A stretch of 64,000 nucleotides of DNA from Marasmius tenuissimus (lineage: Eukaryota; Basidiomycota; Agaricomycetes; Agaricales; Marasmiaceae). Position 1 is the stretch's first letter. Every line of letters starts with the position of its first letter. The notes below the pieces were generated by a model. It was not told where the DNA came from, did no database searches, and saw only the letters and a list, made by a program, of their open reading frames with translations. Below, piece after piece: positions 35,949 through 46,771 of the stretch. Position numbers and translations under genes: made by a program. The DNA lies in the NCBI GenBank assembly GCA_029532415.1, contig JAQOTA010000054.1:3658001-3722000 (forward strand). Direction: 5' to 3'.

Positions 35949-36886
35949 TGGTGACTGGCAACTGGCAGGGGATTCCAGCGTGGGAATGATGGCATAGCCA
36001 CAATTTCTTAGGGAGGTGTAATGGTCCGCCTCAGCGTGGACTCAACCACACCTCGGAGAGACGTCGAATAGTGATAGAAAGTCGAGTAATAGTATTCTAC
36101 ATGCTTTCTTGAGGCCAGAATTTTTACTGATGTGTATCTGCCAGAGTTAGCGGGCTAAATCGTGCATTGTCGTCAAATTTTTGGAAATATTTTCTCAACA
36201 AAGCATACAAAATTAATATAAAGTGAGATTTCACGCGTAAAATAGCCTGGAAAGGAAGCGTGTCGCGTCAAAAAAGCGCGATCCCGTCGCGGTCAGTATT
36301 GGCGCGATTTTTGATTATGTAAGCTGTTAGACGCGTCCCGCTCTGTCGTATTGACCACAAAGATGGCCATGGACAAGATATTCACGCGTGGCTGGTGAGA
36401 AATAGTATCCAATATGGAGCTGAAAGCTTGAATAGAGTCTCTTGAACAGGAAAAAGAGGTGTTTGAGATGTCTAAGGTGCCGCCTGATGGGAAATCTAAT
36501 AAATTTTCGCTCAAATCCAATCTCATAACTACTCACGTTACATATAGACCTTTTTTACAGGGAAAGGGCACCGGAGTATTGTGGAGGCTAATTGAGGAGA
36601 AGATAGAGGGGATACAGGCCAAATAACAGATGTTAGAACTAATCAGAAACAGAAACAGAAAATATCATGGGGGTGATCAGGGTTCCAACAAAGAATGGCA
36701 CATATAAATATGCAGAAAATCATCTTATCTGATATTCAACTGCTCAATGGTATGCTACAAAATGATTCTGCGAAAGATGTCGACCTACAAGCCATGGTAA
36801 AGAGGCGGACCATTGAGCCTCTTGAGTTTGGCGGGGGAGGTATTAGTCAGCCGTGAATTTCCCACACAGCCAGTTGCCAGTCACCA
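35949..36886. mobile_element. MITE-like element, 18-bp perfect TIRs, 7-bp target duplication
   Basis: The element is 938 bp. The left end TGGTGACTGGCAACTGGC (35949-35966) is repeated exactly in inverse at 36869-36886. Both ends are flanked by the direct repeat GTAACAA (35942-35948 and 36887-36893). A further shared inner motif, AATGGTCCGCCTC, lies about 60-90 bp inside each end. The interior is A/T-rich with no coding capacity. A 7-8 bp duplication suggests mobilisation by a hAT-like (8 bp) or related transposase; the family assignment is inference. Confidence 0.82.
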
Positions 36887-36893
36887 GTAACAA

Positions 36894-37520
36894 AGCTCGG
36901 ACTTTGTTGGCCGTGTAGGTCTCCGAGAGCAAGTTGCAGCGCTTGCTGAGTTATTCTACGGTGAGCAACGCAAAAAGAAATCAAAACTTGTCAACGTACT
37001 AATGAGCTTCTCAAGGTACTGACCCAGAGATACTTGATCGTCAGTCTCCAGTTCTGCTTCATCCCAATTTCCGTGCCAGATTCATTTCCCGTCGAGTATC
37101 GAAAGCTGCTAGAAGGTGCCCCGTTTTCATAGAAAGGCGCCGACGGTGGCTTTCATTGGTTGCGGTAATGGAACGTGCTGGGGCACAACATGTGTATGAG
37201 GGTCAAGGGTATTCGACATGCGTTATTGAAAATGGCGATGGTTAGCCGTGGGAATACAGAGAGCTCGGGTGACTCGATGACGAGAAGGTGCTTAGTCGGT
37301 TTTTGTATGACGGCGTCCCTGTCCATCCCTTCCAAGTTCCACCCCCATCAGCGCCTGCGCTGTATATATGTTTTGGAGTGTGACCTCAATTTTGAGGTCT
37401 CCTCCAGCCGCCAGCTTCCATTATACTCGGATCTCCAGGGTTTCCTTTTCCTCCTCCTTCTTCCCTTCCCCCGCTCGCTCGAAAAGGTAGAAGAAACGAG
37501 GAAGACAAGCGAAAGAGGCT
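36894..37520. other. Promoter region of membrane protein gene
   Basis: No gene seen. The last about 100 bp before the ATG at 37521 are pyrimidine-rich (TTCCTTTTCCTCCTCC), as in many fungal promoters. A TATATATG lies near 37363. Confidence 0.5.
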
Positions 37521-39542
37521 ATGGCTGGATATGTTTTCGGAATATGGATTTGCGTCGTGTTACATCTTTTGGCTACAGGTAAATTGACTTTTGTTTGCCT
37601 TTCCCGTTCTCGGTACTTGGGGCCAACCGTCCTTTTTTTTTCTTTCTTCGTTGCAGCACTAGAGGTCGTCGGACAATCAACAACGACGGTAACACGCACG
37701 ACTGCGGCCACGATTTTCGACGTAACGAGGAAATCTGAAGCTAGCAGTCCTGGAAGCGGAGGTGTAACTCAGAGCTGGTCGCGGACTCTGGTGCCCGTGG
37801 GCACTGTGTCTGATGGAAGTTCTACAATTTATTCCGAGGAGGTGGTGCAGTACGGGATCTCGTCAGGCTCTTCGGGTGCGGCGTCAACGTTCTCCGCGAG
37901 CTCATACAGAGGTGTGTTGCTGGCCGACTTTCATCGCAGAACGAGAATTTCTCATCATCAATCATGCTATCATCACCATCAGTTGCACGGATACAAGGGG
38001 AATCAGGATATGTTCGCATCCAACCAGGTACACATTCAGGTGAAGGTTTCGCAAGCTCCCAAACCTGTAGTTTTCTGCCGGGGGGTCAGGCCGGTTGCGT
38101 CGACGTCGTCCATGTCGTACAGACTTCATCAACACAGCTACAAGGTGGAAGCAACTCGGTCATCACCAGTCTTGTTCCCTCCACAAGCACCCTCTCGGCT
38201 GGTGAGGCCACTCTTGTTGCAGTGGCGACATTAGAGGCCACCATTACTGCTACCTCGACAATTCCGCCCACCAATGAGTCTTTGCCTGGGCTCGCAGACG
38301 AGTACGTTTTTTAATTGTGGCTCTACCACACGTTACTGAGTTGGTTTACTTCCTTCTAGAAGCGGGTCAAAGAACAACATTGTCGGGCCGGCGGTTGGAG
38401 GTTCTCTTGGAGGGCTCGCCCTCATACTTCTCATTTTGGCCGTCTACTGGTTCTGTAAGAGACGGAAACGTCAACATAGCACCCGCTCTCAGACCGGTTC
38501 ACGGGGTTTGATTGGTGGCGGACTTCGAGGAGGGAATAACGGAGGACACACTGTTTTGGATGGCGGAGAGTCGGAATACAAATACCATTATCGAACATCT
38601 CGGATGGCAGTTACCTCGCCGGAAAAAGACGCTCTGTCAATCAACTCTTCCTCGGCGTCGTACACGAACAGCAACTACCAAACCCATTATGCGACATCCC
38701 CGACTCATTCACCTTCGCACTCTTATATTGGAAGTCTCCCAGCTCCGGCTCTTCCCTTCAGGGCTTCCCATCCTCCTACGTCTCCTCTCTCAACGCTACC
38801 AGTAAGGTCGGAAGAGGTGGAGTCACTGGCCCCGGAGTCGACAATAGACACAATCGTTTCTCAGCCCACCATGGTGGCTCAGCCTGTACGACAAAACACG
38901 GCAGAATCGACGGTGTCCTCTGCGTCACATCCTGGGCACGGGTTCAGGATACATCCTTCGCGGTTTATCGAGAGGTTGTCGTTGAGTTCAACATACTTGG
39001 AGTCATTGACGGCGGGCGGATTGCTAGTGGGTGGCCGAGGTGGACACAGTCGTGAAACGATGGAACAGGAGGTTGAGGGTGAGGGTGTGGTCATCTCCGA
39101 CGAGCCGGTACAGAACGGGGAGTCTGTAGCAGGACATTCACATTCATCAGCGCCGACACATCCACCTACATCGCATCCCCACCTATATCGACCCACGAGC
39201 CCCCCGTCACCTTCACCTCCACCATCAATTCGTAGCTTTGCCCCTCCTACTCAACCTCGCTTCCCCCATCCGACACATTCATCCTCAACTTCATCATTAC
39301 CCCTCCCATCAACCTCTAGAACCGTGGACCCTCCTCCGCATCTACACTCCCCTCGACAAACACCCTCCACCCCGTCGTTTCCTCAATCGGCAACACCCAG
39401 AAGCTGGGTATCACCGAGCCCTTTCTCGTATCAAAGCTTCCAGACTGCGTCTGAAGGACTAGGGGATGACGATACCTCCACCATCGAGCAGGAGCATCGT
39501 CAGACACCAGAGAGTCAGACACAGTACGGGTTTGCTGTGTGA
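37521..39542 (+). CDS. Mucin-like single-pass membrane protein
   Basis: Predicted 585 aa from four exons: 37521-37578, 37657-37911, 38040-38301 and 38360-39542. The N-terminus MAGYVFGIWICVVLHLLA is a signal peptide. Residues to about 195 are Ser/Thr-rich, likely O-glycosylated, with three Cys (CSF, GCVDVV). A transmembrane helix (GGLALILLILAVYWF, about residues 200-222) is followed by the basic stop CKRRKRQ. The cytoplasmic tail of about 360 residues is Ser/Pro/Thr-rich and low in complexity. The layout resembles fungal cell-wall stress sensors and mid2-like proteins, but no WSC domain is visible, so the role is only a suggestion. No homologue in the window. Confidence 0.75.
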
Positions 39543-40848
39543 GTCGAAGGGCTCGCGCCGAGCTGAAGAAAAAACCGTGTAATTTATGTACTTAACTTTT
39601 TTTCTCTCTCTTTTGGACGATCTAGCTTACGACCTTCGTTCGAGTACACATACCTACCCCCACCTGCACACACTACTCCTACTTCCTATCATCCTATTCA
39701 TACAGCCTACCCGCACATTCTTCTAGGACCCTACGGTTCCCTGATTCCCCTGCCCCCTCCTATCCCCCGCATACTTGACGCACGACGCTGCTCCCACCGC
39801 ATGCATTAGCCCTGACGAGATAGTACGATATACTTTGCTTTCGATAGTTGCTTTCGAATTCTTCTTTTTTGTTTTTGTCTTTTGCTTGCTGTTTTGTTTT
39901 TTGGGACTTGTTATTCGTGGTCAATCTATGTACATACATACGTACTATTCATTATGGTAATCTTGGTTGAAGGGAGTTTTTTTAATGCGTTGAGGAGGAT
40001 GTTCTGTTTGGTCATTCGAGCCTACGCTGCGCAGTTGTTCTTCATGAAGCCCCATTTAGTGAGGCGGAGGATTGGCGGGACAAGATCGAATGGTGGTGGC
40101 CCTGTTGGGGTGTGGCGATCGCTGGCCGGGGTCGGTGGTGATCACTTTTTGTCCGTCCTTGGAGGACTTTCAAGTTTTGAGGCTCAAATTCGAATGATAG
40201 AATGGTTCTCAATCGGTCGACCGCCGACCAGGTTCGCCTCTGGAACGACCCGATTGACTCGTAAGGTTGTGAGATCGTGCCATGGGGTCGGAGCTTGAGG
40301 TACACACGAGCCACCGTGCCGGGAAGAAGCCCCGCTTCGAGGCTCCTGTGAAGATTTTGGAGTAAGTAGGAGGCTCTGTGGCACCGGTACCGCTCCACTG
40401 GCAGTTGGAAGGGAATCCATGGATGTACTACATCATACACTGACCTTTCGCTGCCCGCAAAAAGTCCTCGTGACAGGTCCGAATAGAGCTAGCATACGGA
40501 ATGGAATGCTAGGAACCTAGATTTTAGCAACACACACGACAACCACTCAGGAGATATCTCTATAGTTATTGCCTTCTCAAGTCTGATGTAGATGTGTTTC
40601 GCGGGAAAGTTGAGCTAACCTAGAGACTTCGAAAAACGAAAATATTCAGAATTTTCCCACGGCATCTGGGTGCTCGATTCTTGTTCAGGGCGTTTACGTT
40701 CGTAGCGTTTAACGTCCACTATCGCCCCATTCTAATCCCGTTCCTTCCCTTTCTTTTCCGTTATTCTCTTGTTTAGACTCGCTTTTAACACTGGCTGCCT
40801 TTCTTTCGTGACACCGTTTCCCCATTGTCTTCTCTCAGGCCAAGTGCT
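39543..40848. other. Intergenic, no confident gene
   Basis: 3' flank of the membrane protein gene, with T-rich stretches (39850-39905), then the promoter of the CaaX gene. A minus-strand open frame at 40042-40440 has no recognisable features. Confidence 0.5.
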
Positions 40849-43191
40849 ATGGCACTTACTCAGACAGCGACCATTCCAGGACCAGGACCGTCATGGGACG
40901 AGGAGGTGGTACCGGTTTTGCGTAAACGTGCGTAATGACGGGTTTTCTCGTGCCTATTGACGGTAACTAACAAGGGAGAGAAGGTCTCGAGAGCGAGAGT
41001 CGAGCACTGGCTCGCAGGCTCTCAGCGACGCCAATGAATACTGGTGAAGACTATCACCATATGAACGATTCAAAGTACCATGAATCACAATATGCGGGAG
41101 GTTCGAACTATATCGTCCATCAGCCATATCAGAACGGTGCCACCAGACGTCCAGCTCAACAAACTCGAACCAGCTCGGAACAGAACGTTCATTCACGCGC
41201 AAACGGTGCAAGTTCTTCAGCAGCCAAAATACCAAACTCTCGCTCGAGAACGCATTCTCAACCTTACAAACCCGAATATCCCAACGCCCGGCTCAACAAT
41301 ACCAAGATCAACGGCGTGACACCATCCAGCGACACATATTCAATATCATCATCTGCCTCACGACCTCTTTCCCCCAATTACAATTCCAATTCCAACGTAA
41401 AACCATCGCGTATTCCTCAGCCCACACGAACACGCACAGCTAGTTTATCAAGTAACAACTATGCTCCATTCCCAAACGGTCCAAACCCTCACACCTCACC
41501 GTACTCTTCTCCTCGAACGCCCGACTTGAGGCAAGCGTCAGCTGCGGATCTGTGGAGAGTCGAAGAAGATGGATCGCATTCATCAATATCTGTTACTATC
41601 ACTAAACAGCGCTCGGGTATTCTGAACGAGCAACCTCCCTTCCCGTCTGGCCGGAATCCCTCAGACGACAGCCTCACCGAGAGTCCTCCACGGATGTCAA
41701 CGGATTCACAAGAGCGGCCTTTCGAACACTGGTATCGAGGCGACATATCGCGAAATGGCGGTGTCGGGGAGCTGAGGGTGGGAAAACGGCAAGAAATGTT
41801 GGAGATTGCAAATTACGGACATAGGCCGAGTAAGCCAGCTGTCCGGAACGCAATAACGGATGCCATCGACAACAGAAGACGGAGGAAGAGGGCAGACAGT
41901 GTTGGGCAACATATTGAGAGGACGAGTTTCTACATGGATGAGGAGCAGGCGGAGAATGTGGGGAGGGTCTTGGATGAGAATCCGCCGACGGACGTGGAGG
42001 AGGGAGAGACGTCGATCGATGATTATTACTACGATGACGGGGAGGACGGCGATGAGGAGGAGTTCGAAAACGATCGCAACACCTTAGTGTTGGACGCGGA
42101 CATGTCGACGGCGTCCGCGCCGCTGCCTAATTCGCTAGACCCCCGAAGTACAACGCCGACAGCCAACTATTCCCGGCCATCTTCCAGAAATCAAAACTCA
42201 CGGATACCTGCGCCGAGGGCGACAACACCGACCGCTTCCCTGTACCAACGTGGAATGAGTGAACCGCCCTCAATACACTCATCCGCTGCGAACTTGGCGA
42301 CACCACCCACTTCGCGGAGTAAACAGCAGGCACAGCAGCTACGGTCGACGTCAACATCTCCATCCGGGCATTCTGGAAAACGTGCTGTTTCACCGGGTGC
42401 TTCTACACCATCTTCCAGCGCCAAGAAGAGTCGGATGAACGCCAACAAGGCAACACAAGCAAAGCTGGCAGCACAGAAGAAGAAGGAGAGAGAAGTGGAG
42501 GAAGCAAGACGGAGACAGACTGCTCATTATCCGGACCCCGGCGAGATGGATATGGCTCACGCGATACCAACTTGGACGCAGCCAGTGCCGAACCAAGGAA
42601 ACTGGGACGAGGTGAGTGGTTTCAATTACCGGCTCGAGTTGGCATCGCTGACGCCGATCTATGCAGGTTGTACTGCCTACCGTTGCTCGAAAGAAGGGTT
42701 TGGCAGATCAATACGAACAGGCCGATGGGAGTCCCAAACCCAAGCAAGAGAGAGGGCCCGAACCGGTGCGTAGTATCCAGATGCCGTACTTGAACATTCT
42801 CCTCATTTCAACGTTGCCACAGGCTCCTGGAACATTCGGATACGACCATTCCAAGTACAGGCCACCTCGTGGTGAAAACGGCGAGGCGATACCCATGGAC
42901 GAATTCGGTCGTCCACGAGAAGAAGAAGAATTCAAGGACCCGTCTGCGACACTTCACGAAAACGATCAGTTCAACACGTCAATATCGCAGCTGCAGGATC
43001 AACAGCAACGGCGGCTCCGACCAGAGCCACCTCCTTCTCCCGTGCCGTTTTCGCAGTATCATCACAAACAACCTGCGGTTCATTTACCGCCTTCTACTAC
43101 CGCGAAGCCGGAGCAAGCTCAGCAACCGCCGCAAGAGCCCGTACTGGAGGAGAAGGAAGAATCAGGCTGTTGCAGGTGTGTGGTTATGTGA
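40849..43191 (+). CDS. Large low-complexity protein with C-terminal CaaX box
   Basis: Predicted 727 aa from four exons: 40849-40927, 40975-42611, 42667-42765 and 42823-43191. It begins with an ordered-looking block (PGPSWDEEVVPVLRKR then LESESRALARRLSA). About 450 Ser/Thr/Pro/Asn-rich residues follow, with an acidic stretch near residues 330-365. Next are a basic segment (KLAAQKKKEREVEEARRR) and a conserved-looking C-terminal part (VVLPTVARKKGLADQYEQ, GTFGYDHSKYRPPRG). The last residues are CCRCVVM: a CaaX box CVVM (Met favours farnesylation) with upstream Cys that could be palmitoylated, as in Ras proteins. No GTPase domain is present. Membrane attachment is predicted; function unknown. Confidence 0.78.
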
Positions 43192-44058
43192 GGAGTTGGT
43201 TGGTTGATAGGAGCATGTTTCCTTGACTTTATTGTCGCCTGATCCGTTCGTCGACCATGCATGGTGTTTTCCGTTACTTACGATGGCATGCATGGTAACT
43301 CTCGTTTTCTCTCTCTCCCTGTTCGGTCTAATTTCATCATTCATCATCTGGATTATCTTCGTGTACATTGTATTGCTTCTTTCCGCTCTCCTCTCTCATC
43401 TTCCCTCACATCACGCTACACTATACCGCACCATTACCCAGTTTAACCTACCATACCAAATTCAATGCTGACACTCCTTTGCATCCGCCTTTTGAGCTCT
43501 TTTGCGCTCCTCCTCGAGCTATGTTCCTCTCGATTCACGTTTCAACGACGCTTTTCTCTGGCTCCGTTATGTTTTCATTCCCCTCTGTCCTATTCATCTT
43601 CATCCCAACGAGTCCCACCTGTTTTGTCGTACGCTCTCAGACCCATATAATACCCTTTTCCCATCTTTTATTCCTCGCAACCTCTTCTTCCTCACCTTCC
43701 ACCGCAATGTATTGGTATCACAACAAGCATTTTTTTCTGACGCGTCGAAGATTTTTGGTTCTCTTTTCCGTTCTCCGTTCTCCGATATTTCTCTCCTTTT
43801 GCTCCTTCGGGAGTACTCTTTGTTAGGTGGTGTTCATACAGTACTCTCATTCATTGTACTTGGTCAATGGACTGTTTCTTTTCAGCTGCCCGAACGTTTC
43901 AGGGGTGTCCAGGCTGAAGCGCTGAACGTGAGCGGGATGATTTCAAATTAGAAGACTTTTGAACTTTTGCCACGCTCTCATTCGTAAAAACTCTTCAAAC
44001 GTTTCCACATCCATCATCAGATTCTGAATTCTAATTCGGAGCGTCTGAGGGTACAGCA
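43192..44058. other. Intergenic, pyrimidine-rich
   Basis: 3' flank of the CaaX gene and promoter of the phosphatase. Strong C/T bias on the plus strand (43300-43830) creates long open frames that read as Ser/Phe/Leu-rich peptides without family features. I regard them as composition artefacts. Confidence 0.55.
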
Positions 44059-44064
44059 TATAAA
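44059..44064 (+). promoter_or_regulatory. TATA box of histidine acid phosphatase gene
   Basis: TATAAA 45-50 bp upstream of the start codon at 44109. Confidence 0.6.
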
Positions 44065-44108
44065 GTTAAAGGTACGATCCCGAAGCTCCGCATCTCTTTT
44101 CGCTGGCA

Positions 44109-46100
44109 ATGTTGTCCTTAACTTTGACTACTGGCAGTGTTCTCTCTCTTTTCGCTATAACCGCTGTTTCTTCACCGACACATTATCCGCCTTTATCGAG
44201 CGATATCAATGATCTCGCGTTCGTGATCAATGGGACGGGGGCACCTGGGATTTTCAACTCTTCGGATACGCCAGATGAGATATATGGCACGTATAACTGG
44301 TGTAATATGCCGCATGTGAGGAAGACTGAGTACAAGTGAGTGGTTCATTCACCTCTCGTGTTTTTATGCTGAAACCCGAGGCCTGTTCATCGCGTAGAAC
44401 ACCATCAGAAGAGTTCAAGCTTCAATATGTCGAGGTCATCCAGAGGCATCATAAACGTACGCCGTATGCTTCGAACACGTTTTTCAAGGAAGATGTCAGT
44501 TGGGATTGTACGAATGCGGGTCAGATACATGGGGGTAGAGGGTGCGTGTCGATTTCTTACTCTTAAAAACACTCTGGACCCATTCTTGAGAATTCCTTTA
44601 GACCTAGCGGTGCTAGTGCCAACGTCGTACAGATTCAATGGAATACGCTCAACGATCAGAGCAATCCTTGGACGAACTCTGTTGGACCAGGATTCGTTGG
44701 TTCAAAGTACGCTGGGACTTATGGAAATGCCCAATGATGCTCATGTCATTTTACAGTTGTCAATTCCCAGAACTGACACCCGAAGGCATCGAAGATTCCA
44801 GGACCCATGGCAATGTTAGTAAAGGCCCGCGTTCATGATCAAAGTGATTCAGATTGAACGGTACTCTCGAACAGGACTTGCGAGAGGTTTACGCGCCTCT
44901 GTTGGGTCTGAAGACGGAATTTGATCCCACTGAAGCGACAATTCGTTTGTGGTTCTCCTTCTCTTTCTATGGACCCGTCTGACACGTCCTCAGGTGTTAC
45001 CAACAATGTTATCACATCGCAAGTCGCTGCAGGGCTCGTCAAGGGGCTTTTCCCTGATACTCCACTTGAATCTCCCGCTCAAGTCATTATTCAAACGAGC
45101 GGGATTGACTCATTGGAGCCTACATACAAGTGCTCGCCGGCGGACAGCATTAGGTCGGCATACATAGGCAGTGAGTGTACAATTCCTCTCCTATTCACTT
45201 TTTGGGGTTCTGAACACTTACTCTCGTTAGCCAATGCGAACTGGACTGCCCATCTCGATGCAGCGTCTTTCCTCTACGACAAGCTCGACAAAGTTTCCGG
45301 TATCCCTCGTGATGACACCGGTGGATGGCACACCAACTTTGATCAGTACGCCCAAACCTTGACCTTCTACGTATCTCCACGATTCTGATTGCCCTTTTCT
45401 TCGTCTAGCTACTACGACAACCTCAGCGCGAAACAATGCCACTCCAAGTCGCTCCCGTGCAGTGTGAACGATACTAGCATTTGTGTTACTCAAGATGAGG
45501 CTGACACTGTGTATCGTCTGGGGAACTACGAGTATTCGTATTATTACCGCGACGCGGTCAACTCGACTGCTTATACTGCGTTGCACTTTGGTGCTTGGTT
45601 TGGGGAGCTCAAGGCTAGGTTGCAAGGCAAGATGGACGGTTCTAACTCGGTGAAGTATTATCATAATGTGCGTGCTCGAGTCGGTGTCTCTAGAGATGTG
45701 TCTCTTCCTAACGCATTGACAGGTCGCACACGATGGGTCGATGGCGTCGTTGCTTGGATTCTTGCAGGTGGATAAGATGGTTTGGCCGGGGATGTAAGTG
45801 CACTCTTCGTTCATTGTTCGCACTTCCCATCTCATCCACATTCAGGGGCTCCGAAGCGGTCTTTGAGCTGTACCAGAAGGAAAGCCAGCATTTCGTACGA
45901 GTCCTCTGGAGTGGTCAACCGATGAACACTTCTACTCCCCTGGGCACTCTGGATATGACTCCTGTGGAGGATCTGCTTTCTTGTGAGTGTATTGACCCTC
46001 CTTAATTACTGCCCAGCGCTAAGCTGACATCCATCGTGTTACAGATATCGATTCGATGATCGGTTCTAGCTCAGAGCTCTTTGTTGTGTGCAATGCGTAA
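44109..46100 (+). CDS. Secreted histidine acid phosphatase (phytase-like)
   Basis: Predicted 472 aa from eleven exons: 44109-44335, 44398-44541, 44602-44706, 44757-44814, 44875-44944, 44994-45170, 45231-45345, 45409-45667, 45723-45793, 45846-45982 and 46045-46100. A signal peptide (MLSLTLTTGSVLSLFAITAVSS) starts the protein. The catalytic motif is RHHKRTP at 92-98, a variant of RHGxRxP in which the phosphohistidine His93 and both Arg are kept. The proton-donor motif HD is at 388-389 (VAHDGSM). Several Asn-x-Ser/Thr sites and paired Cys fit an extracellular enzyme. The family hydrolyses phosphomonoesters, including phytate in some members. A decayed copy lies at 55340-56786. The gene is followed 671 bp later by a monooxygenase on the same strand, an arrangement kept in the duplicate. 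Confidence 0.88.
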
Positions 46101-46225
46101 CCTACCGGGCGAGATTATTACTCAAATCTATTTATTCGACTTGCTCAGGTTTTTTTGTGTGTTATATGAGACAGTTGCGGTGGGCTGGACGAGGGTGCTC
46201 ACATGCGCACCTGATCAGTTTACCT

Positions 46226-46311
46226 CACAAACGGTAAGCCGTTCGCGCTCCCCACTGATCGTTTCCTCCACAAACGGTGAGCCGTTCGCGGTCGCCACTG
46301 ATCGTCTCCGT
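46226..46311. repeat. 2 x 43-bp tandem repeat
   Basis: Two near-identical units beginning CACAAACGGT and ending CCACTGATCGT (starts at 46226 and 46269). The duplicate region near 56926-56960 has a single unit, so this is a copy-number difference between the two blocks. Confidence 0.7.
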
Positions 46312-46722
46312 CTCGACTTCCAAAAATTTTCCCGAGGACACCAAATAGGAAGCCTAAACTGTCCTCGTGCCACACTGTTTGACTCGACAGATGACCCAAA
46401 CGGCCCTCTATCTTACGGCCCGCGAACAAATCGAGGAAATCGTTACGACCTCTTCCGAGCGAAGAAGGCACAGGGTCATTCATCATGATCAAGCATGACA
46501 CCAACTTGTACCACTTCCCGCGGCAAAAAGGTTTCATCTTCATATTACTGTCGAACTCCGTTCTATCGTTCCGCGTCGCGCTGACATAGACAACCCTAAC
46601 GGTAGCGCGATACGACGGGGCCCTTGGCAAGGTGAGCATAAGACTCGATGCTGGGAACAAAACTAAATTGCTCCGGGAACTACATCGATTTCGTTTCCGC
46701 CTCGGAACTCCTCTCCTACGTC

Positions 46723-46728
46723 TATAAA
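46723..46728 (+). promoter_or_regulatory. TATA box of monooxygenase copy 1
   Basis: TATAAA (in TATAAAACCCCAGCACC) 44-49 bp upstream of the ATG at 46772. The same block is kept upstream of copy 3. Confidence 0.6.
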
Positions 46729-46771
46729 ACCCCAGCACCATGTCGACATCGACTGAACATTCGACTACAAC

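Noticed and set aside
43300..43951. Several 60-150 codon open frames after the CaaX gene
   Set aside because: Caused by strong pyrimidine bias; peptides are Ser/Phe/Leu-rich with no coherent features.
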